The notes: generated from the letters alone by a model not told the origin. DNA of 64,000 nt from Sporosarcina sp. ANT_H38 (GCF_008369195.1 NZ_VOBC01000001.1:1550001-1614000), one strand, 5' to 3'; counted from the first letter of the stretch, positions 1-8,297 are shown. A program made the numbers and translations.

Positions 1-573
1 TCCTGTACGCGAAACAAGTACTTTATGGCCTGAAATATCAACATTTTCTTTAAAACGGAAAAATTTGATGTCTGCTAAAGGCTCATTCGTTAATGTTTGA
101 AGAACGTCTTGTGCAATTGGACCCTGAAAAGCGAGCAACGCATAAGAAGAAGATGCGTTTTCAATTTTGACCTCGTCCGTAGCGTGGCTATTCATCCACT
201 CAAGATCTTTGTCGATATTTGATGCATTGACAACCAAAAGGTAGTTATTATTCCCGCGTTTATAGATTAATAGATCATCCACAGTCCCGCCGTTTTCATA
301 ACACATAGCCGTATATTGAGCTTGTCCGTCTTTAAGTTTCGAAACATCGTTCGTAACCATCTTTTGCAAATAAGATAGTGCACCTTCTCCAGTGACAAGC
401 ACTTCACCCATATGCGAAACATCAAAAAGACCGGCTTTTGTTCGTACAGCTTCGTGTTCAGCTTTAATACTTGAAAACTGCACAGGTAATTCCCAACCAC
501 CAAAATCAATCGTTTTACCACCGTATTCTGCATAACTGTCAAAAAGGACAGTGCGCTTCAAAGACTCTGACAA
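1..573 (-). CDS. gcvT: Aminomethyltransferase, glycine cleavage system T protein (N-terminal part)
   Basis: T protein of the glycine cleavage system: it moves the aminomethyl carbon from lipoylated H protein to tetrahydrofolate and releases ammonia. Only the first 191 codons lie in the window; the 3' end runs off the left edge (family length is about 360 residues). The reading frame opens with a TTG at 571-573 preceded by AAGGGGGAA, giving an N-terminus [18 protein letters not shown] and the conserved LFDVSHMGE at about residues 49-57. It lies directly downstream of a tandem glycine riboswitch and its hairpin, which is the classical arrangement in Bacillales. gcvPA/gcvPB would be expected beyond the left edge. 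The TTG start is inferred from the ribosome site and from alignment with the family N-terminus. Confidence 0.95.
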   Translation of the reverse strand, partial: MSESLKRTVLFDSYAEYGGKTIDFGGWELPVQFSSIKAEHEAVRTKAGLFDVSHMGEVLVTGEGALSYLQKMVTNDVSKLKDGQAQYTAMCYENGGTVDDLLIYKRGNNNYLLVVNASNIDKDLEWMNSHATDEVKIENASSSYALLAFQGPIAQDVLQTLTNEPLADIKFFRFKENVDISGHKVLVSRTG

Positions 574-600
574 GTTCTATTCCCCCTTAAAAGTTTTGAT

Positions 601-639
601 GAAAAAAGACAGAGGTCCCCTAATTAGGAAACCTCTGTC
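601..639 (-). terminator. Intrinsic terminator acting as riboswitch expression platform
   Basis: A perfect 9-bp stem (608-616 with 631-639), with a further CC/GG pair inside, is followed on the minus strand by a run of Us (601-607). It sits between the second glycine aptamer and gcvT. It is the expected platform of an ON-type glycine riboswitch: glycine binding would prevent terminator formation and allow gcvT transcription. Confidence 0.85.
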
Positions 640-640
640 C

Positions 641-797
641 TTGTACCTGAAAGTTTGACCTTACGGCTTTCCTCGTTGGTGGCCGGCTTAACCGGCGCTC
701 TCCAGAGATGCGTCATGTATGAGTCTTGTTACCTGAGAGATTCATAACATAAGTTACTTGCTCCTTCGGCGACGCCATTGCGTGCTCTCCCCATACA
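641..797 (-). promoter_or_regulatory. Tandem glycine riboswitch
   Basis: On the minus strand two glycine aptamers follow each other. The first begins with GGGGAGAGCACG (about 793-781), carries GCCGAAGGAGCAAG and ends with ATCTCTCAGGTA. The second has CTGGAGAGCGCCGG, CCACCAACGAGGAAAG and ends with AACTTTCAGGTACAAGGACAGAGG-like sequence feeding the terminator. These are the conserved glycine riboswitch sequence blocks in the correct order and spacing. It controls gcvT and presumably the downstream gcvP genes outside the window. Confidence 0.95.
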
Positions 798-865
798 ATC
801 ATTCGCGTTATTCAATTGAATTGAAGATGATTAAGATTCGGACAACTAATGCCCTTTCGCCTTAT

Positions 866-894
866 ATCTTAACATTTCATCTCTGTAAGCGCAA
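866..894 (-). promoter_or_regulatory. SigA-type promoter of the gcvT riboswitch transcript
   Basis: Minus-strand TTGCGC (894-889), a 17-bp spacer and TAAGAT (871-866). The predicted start lies roughly 60 bases before the first aptamer. Confidence 0.6.
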
Positions 895-1029
895 TACTTT
901 TTAATTGATAGCCGTTTTCACGAACATTAAAAAATATAATTTTATTATAGTTCGTGTTTTTGCCCATTAATTAAATTTTCATCCAATTAAAGAGGTGGAG
1001 AAACGACAATCAGCGGTTGATTTTCATCC

Positions 1030-1548
1030 TCATTTATATTCCCCTTTAAGCCTACTAATTTGGAATGCGATATAATCTACAATATCACGCAACGATCGAT
1101 TTTCTGTTTCGACTTTAAAATGTGCACCTTGTAAATAGTGAGGTTTTCGATTATTAAATAACTCTTCAAGATCGGAACGTGTCGACCTTTGTACAATCGG
1201 ACGGTTTCGATCCGTGGAAATACGTCGCCAAATATCGCGAAACGGAGCATTAAGAAAAAAGACTAGGCCTGTCTTCCGCATAATATCTCTATTTTCTTTA
1301 CGCATCGCTACGCCACCGCCTGTCGCAATGATACAAAATTCATCACGAAACGACCGAAGAAACTCTGTTTCCATTTCTCGAAAACGTTCTTCACCATACA
1401 TTTCAAATATTTGAGGGATCGTCAAACCAGTTATCTTTACAATTTCAGTATCCATATCATAATATGGCATTTTTGTCGCAAAGCTGAGCCGTTTGCCGAT
1501 TGCACTTTTTCCTGACCCCATATAACCAATCAAATACACTTTCTTCAT
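1030..1548 (-). CDS. aroK: Shikimate kinase
   Basis: Phosphorylates shikimate at the 3-hydroxyl with ATP (fifth step of the chorismate pathway, cytoplasmic). The protein of 172 residues is of normal family length. It has the P-loop GYMGSGKS near residues 7-14, the shikimate-binding DMDTE segment, and the GGGVAMR motif. I chose the ATG at 1546-1548 (MKKVYLIGYMG) over an in-frame GTG at 1558-1560, because shikimate kinases begin just before the P-loop and GGTG lies a suitable distance upstream. It sits between the comG operon and gcvT, as in other Bacillales, and may be read from the end of the comG transcript. Confidence 0.95.
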   Translation of the reverse strand: MKKVYLIGYMGSGKSAIGKRLSFATKMPYYDMDTEIVKITGLTIPQIFEMYGEERFREMETEFLRSFRDEFCIIATGGGVAMRKENRDIMRKTGLVFFLNAPFRDIWRRISTDRNRPIVQRSTRSDLEELFNNRKPHYLQGAHFKVETENRSLRDIVDYIAFQISRLKGEYK

Positions 1549-1578
1549 GTCATCACCCACTTGGCAGAACGAATAGTG

Positions 1579-1764
1579 TTATTCGTTCCGTTTCATTATT
1601 CTCACCGTTTCGTTTTCATAATACATTTCAAGAGAATCGTAAGTCCTTTGAATACTATCATGCCATGAAACGAGGGAAAAAAGAAAGAGACTAACGAAAA
1701 ATAATAAAATAATTGCTGCTGCAAGCATTGCGCCATGTTCATTTCGGATAAAATCCAACCGCAA
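1579..1764 (-). CDS. comGG: Competence pseudopilin-like ComGG (short form)
   Basis: Last gene of the comG operon, overlapping comGF by 26 bases. Its 61 residues contain a short basic start (MRLDFIRNEHGAML) followed by one hydrophobic helix (about residues 12-30) and a short acidic-aromatic tail. Bacillus subtilis ComGG is about twice as long, so this copy holds little more than the N-terminal pilin-like helix. Identity rests on position and the helix rather than on a specific motif. A short but functional minor pseudopilin or a C-terminally eroded one are both possible. Confidence 0.6.
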   Translation of the reverse strand: MRLDFIRNEHGAMLAAAIILLFFVSLFLFSLVSWHDSIQRTYDSLEMYYENETVRIMKRNE

Positions 1765-2188
1765 AACTCCTTACTTTAACGGTGTCATTCAACATTGTCA
1801 CATAAGCAGTTACAGTTAATCCATCAAATGTGAACGTAACCATCTTGACTTCTGTAACTAATGGAATATGCCCGGTTATGTCTACTCGTTTCCGAATAAC
1901 TGTTCCACTTTGCTCAATATCAATTAGCCCACGATTATTCTTAAGTCGGATTGTCCTGCCATTGTTAACCACGCGAATTTCACTGACGTCAGAAAGAAGG
2001 TGTTGTAAATCAGCCGAGAATAATTCCCACTCAGTGGATGAGTAATCTGTATATTGTTGTTCAATCGGGCCTTTCCAAAAGAAAAACAATATAAATAGAT
2101 GAATGAACACGGTCATAATGATTAATTGGAAGATACTTTCCAAAAATGTATAGCCATGTTCATCAAAAATCTTCATGAATGTACGCAT
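1739..2188 (-). CDS. comGF: Competence minor pseudopilin ComGF
   Basis: Minor component of the DNA-uptake pseudopilus. The 149-residue protein opens with a prepilin-like segment DEHGYTFLES followed by a hydrophobic helix (about residues 17-37). The C-terminal beta-rich part ends in a VTAYVTMLNDTVKVRSF-type strand pair as in the ComGF family. It overlaps comGE at its start and comGG at its end, so the genes are probably translationally coupled. The glycine before TFLES would be the peptidase cleavage site, cut by ComC, which is not in this window. Confidence 0.85.
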   Translation of the reverse strand: MRTFMKIFDEHGYTFLESIFQLIIMTVFIHLFILFFFWKGPIEQQYTDYSSTEWELFSADLQHLLSDVSEIRVVNNGRTIRLKNNRGLIDIEQSGTVIRKRVDITGHIPLVTEVKMVTFTFDGLTVTAYVTMLNDTVKVRSFAVGFYPK

Positions 2189-2472
2189 TTATTGAATACC
2201 TTATCGACTACCTTATACGATACGCAAACGGATTGCCCTGCAATGGTCCAATCATAATCCACTCCATCGACTTGACGCACCCCCTCCTCTAAACCATACG
2301 CATTAAAATAAATTGCCCCTTGATAGGCAGTCTCAGCCGCATACATATCTACCTTCTTCATCTGTAGCTTCATAGTCACTGTTGAAGCAAAAGGAAGCAA
2401 TGTCCCAAATATAACAATCACTATCGTCAATGTAAGTATCGCTTCTGGCCATGAGTAGCCCCCTTCATTCAT
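2173..2472 (-). CDS. comGE: Competence minor pseudopilin ComGE
   Basis: Position four-to-five of the comG operon. It is 99 residues long with N-terminus MNEGGYSWPEAILTLTIV: a very short leader, glycine, a type IV pilin-like residue 5 glutamate (PEAI), and a hydrophobic helix. It overlaps comGD by 8 bases and comGF by 16. The rest is poorly conserved in the family, so the call rests on operon position plus the prepilin start. Confidence 0.8.
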   Translation of the reverse strand: MNEGGYSWPEAILTLTIVIVIFGTLLPFASTVTMKLQMKKVDMYAAETAYQGAIYFNAYGLEEGVRQVDGVDYDWTIAGQSVCVSYKVVDKVFNKCVHS

Positions 2473-2914
2473 AAATTATCATCCTTCCCCGCTGAAATTG
2501 AAACCGAATTTCGACATGGCCTGAGCTCTTTAAAAATGCCATTGTACCAGGCTTCAAAATATCTCCATTCCCACCGAATTCAATTGTTTTCAAATGACTG
2601 CTCATCACCAATTGCATCCCATCCGGAAAAACGTTTCGCGTAATCTCAATTCTCCCTTCGTCCTTCTTTAGGTAAGATGTAATATATTCGGTTCCCGAAT
2701 CCTTGAATTCCAAGCTCGTAGCCACATTGTTCGCCATCGAATAAGTTTGTATATTGTAGACAGATGCCATAAACAATTGGAGAGCATCCTCCTCAGAAGC
2801 CAACTGTATCCACTTGTCACCAATGGGTAAGACGATTGCTGTCATGATTGACAAAACAGCTAATACTAGAATCATTTCAAGGAACGTGAATCCACTTTCC
2901 CTAGTTTTCTCCAC
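2465..2914 (-). CDS. comGD: Competence pseudopilin ComGD
   Basis: Pseudopilin of the transformation pilus. The class III signal is EKTRESG/FTFLEMILVLAVLSI, with cleavage after glycine, then a glutamate at mature position 5. A longer frame opens at 2971, but that start would overlap comGC by 70 bases and give an unusually long leader. GTG at 2912-2914, with GGGAG six bases upstream, gives a 13-residue leader and a 149-residue protein close to the B. subtilis length, so I chose it. It overlaps comGC by 14 bases. Confidence 0.85.
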   Translation of the reverse strand: MEKTRESGFTFLEMILVLAVLSIMTAIVLPIGDKWIQLASEEDALQLFMASVYNIQTYSMANNVATSLEFKDSGTEYITSYLKKDEGRIEITRNVFPDGMQLVMSSHLKTIEFGGNGDILKPGTMAFLKSSGHVEIRFQFQRGRMIIYE

Positions 2915-3251
2915 CGTTTGCTCCCAAGCTGGCGGATACACCCACCTTATCCACTTTTCCATCCACACCAATTAACAATTGCGTACCATCAGGACACTGT
3001 GCATTTTCAGGTAGGTATTCCTTTTCAGTCAATTCAGCAAGAGAGGTCGGAAGATGTTTTTCATCCATTTTAAACGCCTCAATTTGGCCTTGAACCATTT
3101 GCATATAAGCATCGCAGCCTTTTTCATCAATTGACTTAGAATGTTTTGTGACATTTGGGATAGCGATTAAAATGAGAACCGAAATAATTAACAGAACAAT
3201 CATCATTTCAATTAACGTGAAACCCCTATCGTTATGAATAAGTTTCATCAA
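2901..3251 (-). CDS. comGC: Major competence pseudopilin ComGC
   Basis: Major subunit of the competence pseudopilus that brings DNA through the wall. The N-terminus MMKLIHNDRG/FTLIEMMIVLLIISVLILIAIP is a textbook prepilin signal with GFTLIE. The 116-residue protein keeps two cysteines (KGCDAY and NAQCPDG), which in this family form the intramolecular disulfide. Either of the two first Met codons could be used. It follows comGB by 10 bases. Confidence 0.95.
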   Translation of the reverse strand: MMKLIHNDRGFTLIEMMIVLLIISVLILIAIPNVTKHSKSIDEKGCDAYMQMVQGQIEAFKMDEKHLPTSLAELTEKEYLPENAQCPDGTQLLIGVDGKVDKVGVSASLGANGGEN

Positions 3252-3261
3252 ATTCCCCCTA

Positions 3262-4317
3262 TTATAGTTTATCCATCATTCCATAAACCGGTAAAAGCAA
3301 AGCGAGATAAGCAGCCAAAATGCAGATTGCAATGATGCTAAATAATGCTGGTTGCAACATCGCTAAAGCCTGCGTCAGCTTCTCATCAATCGTTTCACTA
3401 AGATGTTCACTGTAGATTTGTAGTTCTTTCGGCAGATAGCCACTGTCTGCACCGTGCTTGGCAAATGCAGACAGTTGGTGCATCAAGCCTTCGGTCCTGC
3501 CGACCGCGACATGGAATGAATCTCCGTATACGACCTGTTCTTTGACGTTTTTCGCAATTTCACTTAGAACTGCGTCCAGGTTTTGATCTATTAATACATC
3601 CAGAGCGTTTTGCAAGGACAGACCAGACTGAAGCAAGCCCCCAACTTCACTAGAAAAGTCGCGGGTCTTTAAAATCGAAAAGAATGTTCCCGCAACAGGG
3701 ATGGACATTAATACACGAATTTTTGTTGCGGGTGCAAGTTTTTTGTAAATAACGGTACATACTACTGTTAATAATGCGGATATCAACACTACACTTATAA
3801 GAAAATCAGGAATCTTAGTGACAAGGGAGGGTAATGCAGAAACAAGTCCATTTTCTTCACCTTTCCTTGAAATCGCCAACGCCTCCATATTTGGTAAAAA
3901 AAACCTCCGGAAGGTAATAAGCAATGCTGCAATAATAATAAAAAGCACAATAGGATAAATCAGCAGTTTTTTTAGTTTCTTCCGTTTTTCTTCTGCTATT
4001 CTCATTCGAACCGCCATGCCACTCAATGACTGCGCGACTCGTCCGTCTATTTCAGCAATCGCGATAGGAAGAAGCGTTCCAGTTGAGAACCCTAAACTGG
4101 CAAGAATATGAGTTACACCGAATCCTTCCTTAAAATCATTATTCATTGCCTCTAACACAGAAGTATAATCTTTCATATGATGTGGCAATAACAGAGTGAC
4201 AGCATCATAAAATGTATACCCCTCAGTAATTAAAACAGATAGTCTTTTCAGGAATACTGGCCGATTTTGAAGAATTTCTTGTTTATTTAATAACGATTTT
4301 ATTTTTTGTTTATTCAT
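3262..4317 (-). CDS. comGB: Competence inner-membrane platform protein ComGB
   Basis: GspF/PilC-type polytopic membrane protein on which the pseudopilus is assembled. It is 351 residues long, with two GspF repeats (about 15-140 and 215-340), each followed by a hydrophobic stretch. The segments around 120-138, 170-190 and 325-345 are clear transmembrane helices. It overlaps the end of comGA by 8 bases. Confidence 0.93.
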   Translation of the reverse strand: MNKQKIKSLLNKQEILQNRPVFLKRLSVLITEGYTFYDAVTLLLPHHMKDYTSVLEAMNNDFKEGFGVTHILASLGFSTGTLLPIAIAEIDGRVAQSLSGMAVRMRIAEEKRKKLKKLLIYPIVLFIIIAALLITFRRFFLPNMEALAISRKGEENGLVSALPSLVTKIPDFLISVVLISALLTVVCTVIYKKLAPATKIRVLMSIPVAGTFFSILKTRDFSSEVGGLLQSGLSLQNALDVLIDQNLDAVLSEIAKNVKEQVVYGDSFHVAVGRTEGLMHQLSAFAKHGADSGYLPKELQIYSEHLSETIDEKLTQALAMLQPALFSIIAICILAAYLALLLPVYGMMDKL

Positions 4318-5317
4318 TCTGAATCACTTTTGGCCTATTATACTTCCGACTAAGCGACTCCACTTTAAGTTCTTCAGGAACAACAACCCTATCACCTTTC
4401 ATGATGGAATCCGTCATTTGATTAAGCATATCCCCTTGGATGATTTCAAATACTGCTCCTCTTTTTCCGGAAGCACGGCGAATGAGACGCTGTGCTGAAA
4501 TACATACAACGGTTTGCCTTAATTCTTCGGCAGAAATACCAAAATCCATCATCCTGTAAAAACAACCTGCAGGATCTTTAGAGTGAACCGAAGTAAATAC
4601 CAAATGTCCGGTTAATGCCGCCTGGACTGCGATTTTTGCAGTTTCACTATCCCGGATTTCTCCAATCATGATGACATCAGGTGAATGCCGTAATATTGCT
4701 TTCAAACCAGCTGAATATGTCATTCCTGACCGTTCGTTCACTTGAATCTGAAGCAAATGCGAATGGTTATTTTCTACAGGGTCTTCTAATGTAATCACAT
4801 GCCGTTCAAGATGATTGACGCAATGAGCTGTTAAAGAGTAGATAGTGGTAGTTTTTCCACATCCGGTCGGACCGGTCAGTATAATTAATCCTTGCGGTTC
4901 TGATACAGCTTTACGTAGTTTATCTGCCCACTCTTTTTCAATACATAATTCATCGAGTGAAACGATTTGATTATGCCTTTGTATTCGTATAACAACACTT
5001 TCTTTCATCTGAATCGAAGGGATTGTTGAAACACGGAAAGAATAATTCTCACCTTGTATCTGTTTATGAAAAGATCCACTTTGGGGTTTACGCTTATCGC
5101 TAATGTCGAGTGAGGAAAGGAATTTGTAAAATGAAATCATACGGCCCGCCAACTGTGGGGGGAGAATTCCGGACCGGTCTAGTCTTGAATCTTTTTTAAA
5201 CGACACATCATATCCTTCCTTCATTGGAACCAAATGAATATCGGTCGCTTCGTACTTAATCGCTTTCTCTAGAAGTTGAAAACTTTTCCGTTCTACGACG
5301 TTTTCCGTCTTAATCAT
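4310..5317 (-). CDS. comGA: Competence pseudopilus assembly ATPase ComGA
   Basis: GspE/PilB-family secretion ATPase that powers pseudopilus assembly at the cytoplasmic face. The 335 residues carry Walker A GPTGCGKTTT (149-158), an Asp box in LEDPVE, Walker B IMIGEIRD (about 215-222) and the His box GHLVFTSVHSKD. It is the first gene of comGA-GB-GC-GD-GE-GF-GG. The ribosome site AAGAAAGAGGGG lies just upstream. In B. subtilis ComK activates this operon; I did not find a convincing pair of AAAA-N5-TTTT boxes here, so the mode of control in this organism is unclear. Confidence 0.95.
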   Translation of the reverse strand: MIKTENVVERKSFQLLEKAIKYEATDIHLVPMKEGYDVSFKKDSRLDRSGILPPQLAGRMISFYKFLSSLDISDKRKPQSGSFHKQIQGENYSFRVSTIPSIQMKESVVIRIQRHNQIVSLDELCIEKEWADKLRKAVSEPQGLIILTGPTGCGKTTTIYSLTAHCVNHLERHVITLEDPVENNHSHLLQIQVNERSGMTYSAGLKAILRHSPDVIMIGEIRDSETAKIAVQAALTGHLVFTSVHSKDPAGCFYRMMDFGISAEELRQTVVCISAQRLIRRASGKRGAVFEIIQGDMLNQMTDSIMKGDRVVVPEELKVESLSRKYNRPKVIQNE

Positions 5318-5590
5318 TGAACACCCCTCTTTCTTTTAGGTTGGATAAAACGCAATCCATCCCGGACGGATGATCTGTATCCGTCATTCAGGTCAGACAA
5401 ACTGCAATCCGCCCTTGGGCACAGTATACGACTTGCGAACTTGTATTGGAATACTTTTCCCTAAAGCTGAATTGTGTATCGTTAGAAGAAGGAGATATTT
5501 GAAATTCACCACACTTTTTTGCGATAAATATCAATTTTCAAGACAATCACTCTTTTACACGCCTTTGTCACAAGGAAAGCACGATTGGAG
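5318..5590. other. Intergenic region between divergent comGA and DUF2626 genes
   Basis: About 270 bases upstream of comGA. An open frame on the plus strand (from 5370) has no ribosome site and no family resemblance, so I treat it as chance. One AAAATTGATATTT half-box is visible on the minus strand (about 5530-5545) but no second box at a ComK-like distance. Confidence 0.5.
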
Positions 5591-5620
5591 TTTACATCTG
5601 CCGTCGTTATCCCTTATAAT
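5591..5620 (+). promoter_or_regulatory. SigA-type promoter of the DUF2626 gene
   Basis: TTTACA (5591-5596), an 18-bp spacer and a perfect TATAAT (5615-5620). The start codon of the gene follows 45 bases later. Confidence 0.7.
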
Positions 5621-5664
5621 GAATGGGAGCTTATTGTAATGTTTTATTAAGGAGGGACGCACTC

Positions 5665-5904
5665 ATGGATAACATGTTCAAGTTGATGGGTTTCTGGACA
5701 GGCATATTCGCGGTTATGTTTTATATAGGAGACATGCATCCAGCCGCACTTCTTTTTGTTGCGAACACTGGATTCTTCCTACTACTTGGATTCTTGAACC
5801 TGACAGAGCGGATGTACATGTACTTATTTGGAGCATATCTGATGGTGTTTATGGTTGGATTCAGCTACTACTCAACGTTTATACACGTACCAGGTTCTCA
5901 CTAA
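5665..5904 (+). CDS. yqgY: DUF2626 family membrane protein (YqgY-like)
   Basis: A 79-residue, very hydrophobic protein with probably three transmembrane helices and the family-typical start MDNMFKLMGFWTGIFAVMFYIGDM and end YYSTFIHVPGSH. An upstream in-frame ATG at 5623 exists, but the strong ribosome site AAGGAGGG (5648-5655) decides for the ATG at 5665. It has its own promoter and a terminator just after the stop. Function unknown; the family is confined to Bacillales and sits next to comG in B. subtilis too. Confidence 0.85.
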   Translation: MDNMFKLMGFWTGIFAVMFYIGDMHPAALLFVANTGFFLLLGFLNLTERMYMYLFGAYLMVFMVGFSYYSTFIHVPGSH

Positions 5905-5914
5905 AAGTACATAC

Positions 5915-5945
5915 AAAAAAACAGCCTCTTATCGGCTGTTTTTTT
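5915..5945. terminator. Bidirectional terminator between DUF2626 gene and MBL hydrolase
   Basis: Stem AACAGCC (5920-5926) with GGCTGTT (5934-5940), flanked by A-run and T-run so that it works for the two convergent genes. Confidence 0.8.
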
Positions 5946-5966
5946 GTTTTCACGACATTCGATTAT

Positions 5967-6605
5967 TCAAAATCCATTCAAAAATGGATTCGAATTTTTT
6001 TCATCTTCTGGAGTAGTCGAAGGTCCGTGACCAGGATATATGATAAAATCATCATCGAGACAAAGCAATTTATCGTGGATAGATTTCAGCAGAACTCCTG
6101 TATTTCCACCGATTAGGTCTGTCCTTCCAACTCCTTGTTGGAAAAGTGTATCGCCCACAATTGCAAAACGGGATGGGCCGAAAATATATGAAATACTTCC
6201 TGGAGAATGACCCGGCGTATGCCTCACTTCAAATTCGAATGGACCTACAATCATCATCCCTTCGTTTCTGATAAACATGTCTGCTTTTCTAGTGCGGACA
6301 TCAGGCAACCCAGGATACTTGGCGGAGCCGTTTAGTCTCGGATCTACTAGCCAATCTTGCTCCTCTTCATGAATATAAACCGGAATGTTATAACGATCCC
6401 TTATATTATCGACAGCCCCAATATGATCGAAATGGGCATGTGTCAATAAAATCGCGATAGGTGTCAGCTCTTTGCTCTTCACTTTATTAATAATACGGCC
6501 ACTTTCTTCACCCGGATCCATGATTAGACAATTGCCTGATTCATCACTGATAATATAACAATTTGTCTGGATTGGTCCGAGCGAATATGTATAGACTTTC
6601 AACAT
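5967..6605 (-). CDS. yqgX: Metallo-beta-lactamase fold hydrolase (YqgX, glyoxalase II-like)
   Basis: Cytoplasmic metallohydrolase of the glyoxalase II-like branch, probably a thioesterase. The dinuclear metal-site motif THAHFDHIGA (about residues 54-63), the second-shell HTPGHSPGS, the VGDTLF aspartate and the YPGHGP histidine are all present in the right order. I chose the ATG at 6603-6605 (MLKVYTYSLGPIQTNCY), because AAGGAGGTG lies 6 bases upstream; the frame itself extends to 6623. It is convergent with DUF2626. Substrate is not known; B. subtilis YqgX is also only loosely assigned. Confidence 0.9.
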   Translation of the reverse strand: MLKVYTYSLGPIQTNCYIISDESGNCLIMDPGEESGRIINKVKSKELTPIAILLTHAHFDHIGAVDNIRDRYNIPVYIHEEEQDWLVDPRLNGSAKYPGLPDVRTRKADMFIRNEGMMIVGPFEFEVRHTPGHSPGSISYIFGPSRFAIVGDTLFQQGVGRTDLIGGNTGVLLKSIHDKLLCLDDDFIIYPGHGPSTTPEDEKNSNPFLNGF

Positions 6606-6749
6606 AGTCGGCACCTCCTTCATGTTATTTTACGCAATAATAAATAGGATTTCAAACAATCATCACTATTATGCCTCGACAAAATTGATTGCAAACAGTA
6701 CAATGGAAGAGGAATATAGCTAAATTGGACTTGCACTGTATGTGCTGAT

Positions 6750-6784
6750 TTCTGCATTGCTCACAGGTTGCGAGCAATGCAGAA
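6750..6784 (+). promoter_or_regulatory. Perfect 13-bp hairpin in the DUF2759 leader
   Basis: TTCTGCATTGCTC (6750-6762) pairs perfectly with GAGCAATGCAGAA (6772-6784) around a 9-base loop. It ends 26 bases before the start codon and about 10 before the ribosome site. No U-run follows, so it is not a normal terminator. It could protect the transcript 5' end or be part of a translational switch. Function is inferred only from position. Confidence 0.55.
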
Positions 6785-6810
6785 GTTCCTATTGAAAGGA
6801 GTGTCTTCCT

Positions 6811-6987
6811 ATGAACTTATTGATGGTCATTTTTGGACTCATCGCAATTTTAGCGGTGGTAGGTACGGTTCAAGCATTTAAAGAACGTAACGTTTTAAGT
6901 ATTTTATTTAATGTTGGAGCTGCAGTCGTTTTTGGCGGTTTCACAATTGCGACTCTTGTTTTCCAAGGGTTTCCACCTACTCTGTAA
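6811..6987 (+). CDS. yqgW: DUF2759 family small membrane protein (YqgW-like)
   Basis: A 58-residue protein with two hydrophobic helices (about 3-21 and 30-50) separated by a charged FKERN turn, ending GFPPTL. ATG at 6811 is preceded by AAAGGAG (6795-6801). Position between the YqgX and YqgU/LtaS genes matches yqgW of B. subtilis. Function unknown. The gene is short enough to be missed by length-filtered gene calling. It carries a long leader hairpin and is followed by an exceptionally strong terminator. Confidence 0.8.
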   Translation: MNLLMVIFGLIAILAVVGTVQAFKERNVLSILFNVGAAVVFGGFTIATLVFQGFPPTL

Positions 6988-7007
6988 AAAAACTAGACTT
7001 AAGCTTG

Positions 7008-7061
7008 GACAACAAAAAACATCCTTTGTGTATTCATACACAAAGGATGTTTTTTGTTGTC
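7008..7061. terminator. 25-bp perfect palindromic bidirectional terminator
   Basis: Arms 7008-7032 and 7037-7061 are perfectly complementary around a TTCA loop, with A6 and T6 runs inside the stem. It serves the DUF2759 gene and, from the other side, the lipoprotein gene. Confidence 0.85.
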
Positions 7062-7199
7062 TGTCAAGTCATTAAATCACGGATATTATATGCAATTTCC
7101 TAGTACAAATTATGCAGCATAGATAATGTGAGGTTAGTTGCAACAGACCGCGGTAGACTTAGATCCACAACCATATTCAAGACATTGACATCTTTAATA

Positions 7200-8297
7200 T
7201 TACTCAGGAAACGTTAACCAAGTTGTCTCAGTTCTCATTTTTACATCTATCAACTTTTCCGCAGAGTAACCAGTTAAACACTTTTGCCCCGATGGTGAAC
7301 ACCTCAGAAAACTCGTTGTAATATTATCAGCTACAACGTCTTGTCGTCCTTCTGTAACACGAATAAGTTGATAGGGTGATTGAAGTTCATCAAGTTGCCC
7401 ACCCTTCTCAGTAGCCGGCAGGAATACAGTCTCATTTGAACTCCATTCAATTTCAGGAATAACCCATTCAGAATAATTACTAATGGCAGGCATCGTCCAT
7501 TCTGAGTGAATCAAACCATCCTTATTCATGATGGTGTAATGCGCATCTGACTCCTCATTTATTTTTACAGATAGTAGAGTATCTCCATATGTATCAAAAT
7601 AAACAACACCGCTCATATCCAGCCGTCCCCATTTCTCAGTTACATGCTCATATATATGTATTTCCCCACCATCAAGTATATGGCCATCGACATAACCGAT
7701 GGCGATTTTATCCTCACCCAACCATTTTGGGAAAGGTTCTTCAATAGCCAAAAGATCAAGACTTGTCTCTTTGCCATTATAGAGAAATAAGTCAAACGTC
7801 CAATCTTGATGGAAAGCTGTGAGAAGGACAAGGGAAGGGTTGATATCATTCCATTCAATCGCTAGTTCTGTGGAGGCAACTGAAACTTCATCTAGCACTG
7901 TGCCATCCATTGCCACAATTTTAACGATTGCGGATGTAGCGTTGTCGCTCGTATGTAATAATAGATACTTTTTTGTAGGATGAATGAGGACATCGATGAT
8001 CATAGACTCATCTTCATACAACGTATCCGTTTGACCTGATTCCAAATCAAAGCTATTCACTTGATAATGCCCATCTTCCTTTTCGACGTAGATAACTTCT
8101 GACTCAGTTAACCAGCCTATAACGAAATGAAACTTTGCCGGATCAACAGCTAACGATTTACTAATTACCTCTTCAATTAAGTCATTATTCTCATGCTGTT
8201 CAACGTCTTTCGGGTCTTCAACAATCTCATTCGTCTTCTCTGTACAGGCCGTTAATAACAGTACTGCTGTACAAAAGATGAACATTCTTTTTCTCAC
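7200..8297 (-). CDS. yqgU: Lipoprotein, YqgU-like, probable beta-propeller
   Basis: Exported lipoprotein of 365 residues. The start is a GTG with AAAGGGGGAGG just upstream, followed by a signal peptide MRKRMFIFCTAVLLLTAC with lipobox LTAC (Cys18). The mature part has repeated short strand pairs (for example FHFVIGWLTESEVIYVEKE, KKYLLLHTSDN, CLTGYSAEKLIDV) that suggest a WD/YVTN-like propeller. It follows ltaS on the same strand across a terminator, as yqgU follows yqgS in B. subtilis. Role unknown; the association with lipoteichoic acid synthesis is contextual only. Confidence 0.75.
   Translation of the reverse strand: MRKRMFIFCTAVLLLTACTEKTNEIVEDPKDVEQHENNDLIEEVISKSLAVDPAKFHFVIGWLTESEVIYVEKEDGHYQVNSFDLESGQTDTLYEDESMIIDVLIHPTKKYLLLHTSDNATSAIVKIVAMDGTVLDEVSVASTELAIEWNDINPSLVLLTAFHQDWTFDLFLYNGKETSLDLLAIEEPFPKWLGEDKIAIGYVDGHILDGGEIHIYEHVTEKWGRLDMSGVVYFDTYGDTLLSVKINEESDAHYTIMNKDGLIHSEWTMPAISNYSEWVIPEIEWSSNETVFLPATEKGGQLDELQSPYQLIRVTEGRQDVVADNITTSFLRCSPSGQKCLTGYSAEKLIDVKMRTETTWLTFPE

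Noticed and set aside
5318..5560. ComK boxes upstream of comGA
   Set aside because: Only one AAAATTGATATTT half-site is visible; no second AAAA-N5-TTTT box at an accepted distance.
5370..5639. 89-codon plus-strand frame between comGA and the DUF2626 gene
   Set aside because: No ribosome site, overlaps the DUF2626 promoter, composition not protein-like.
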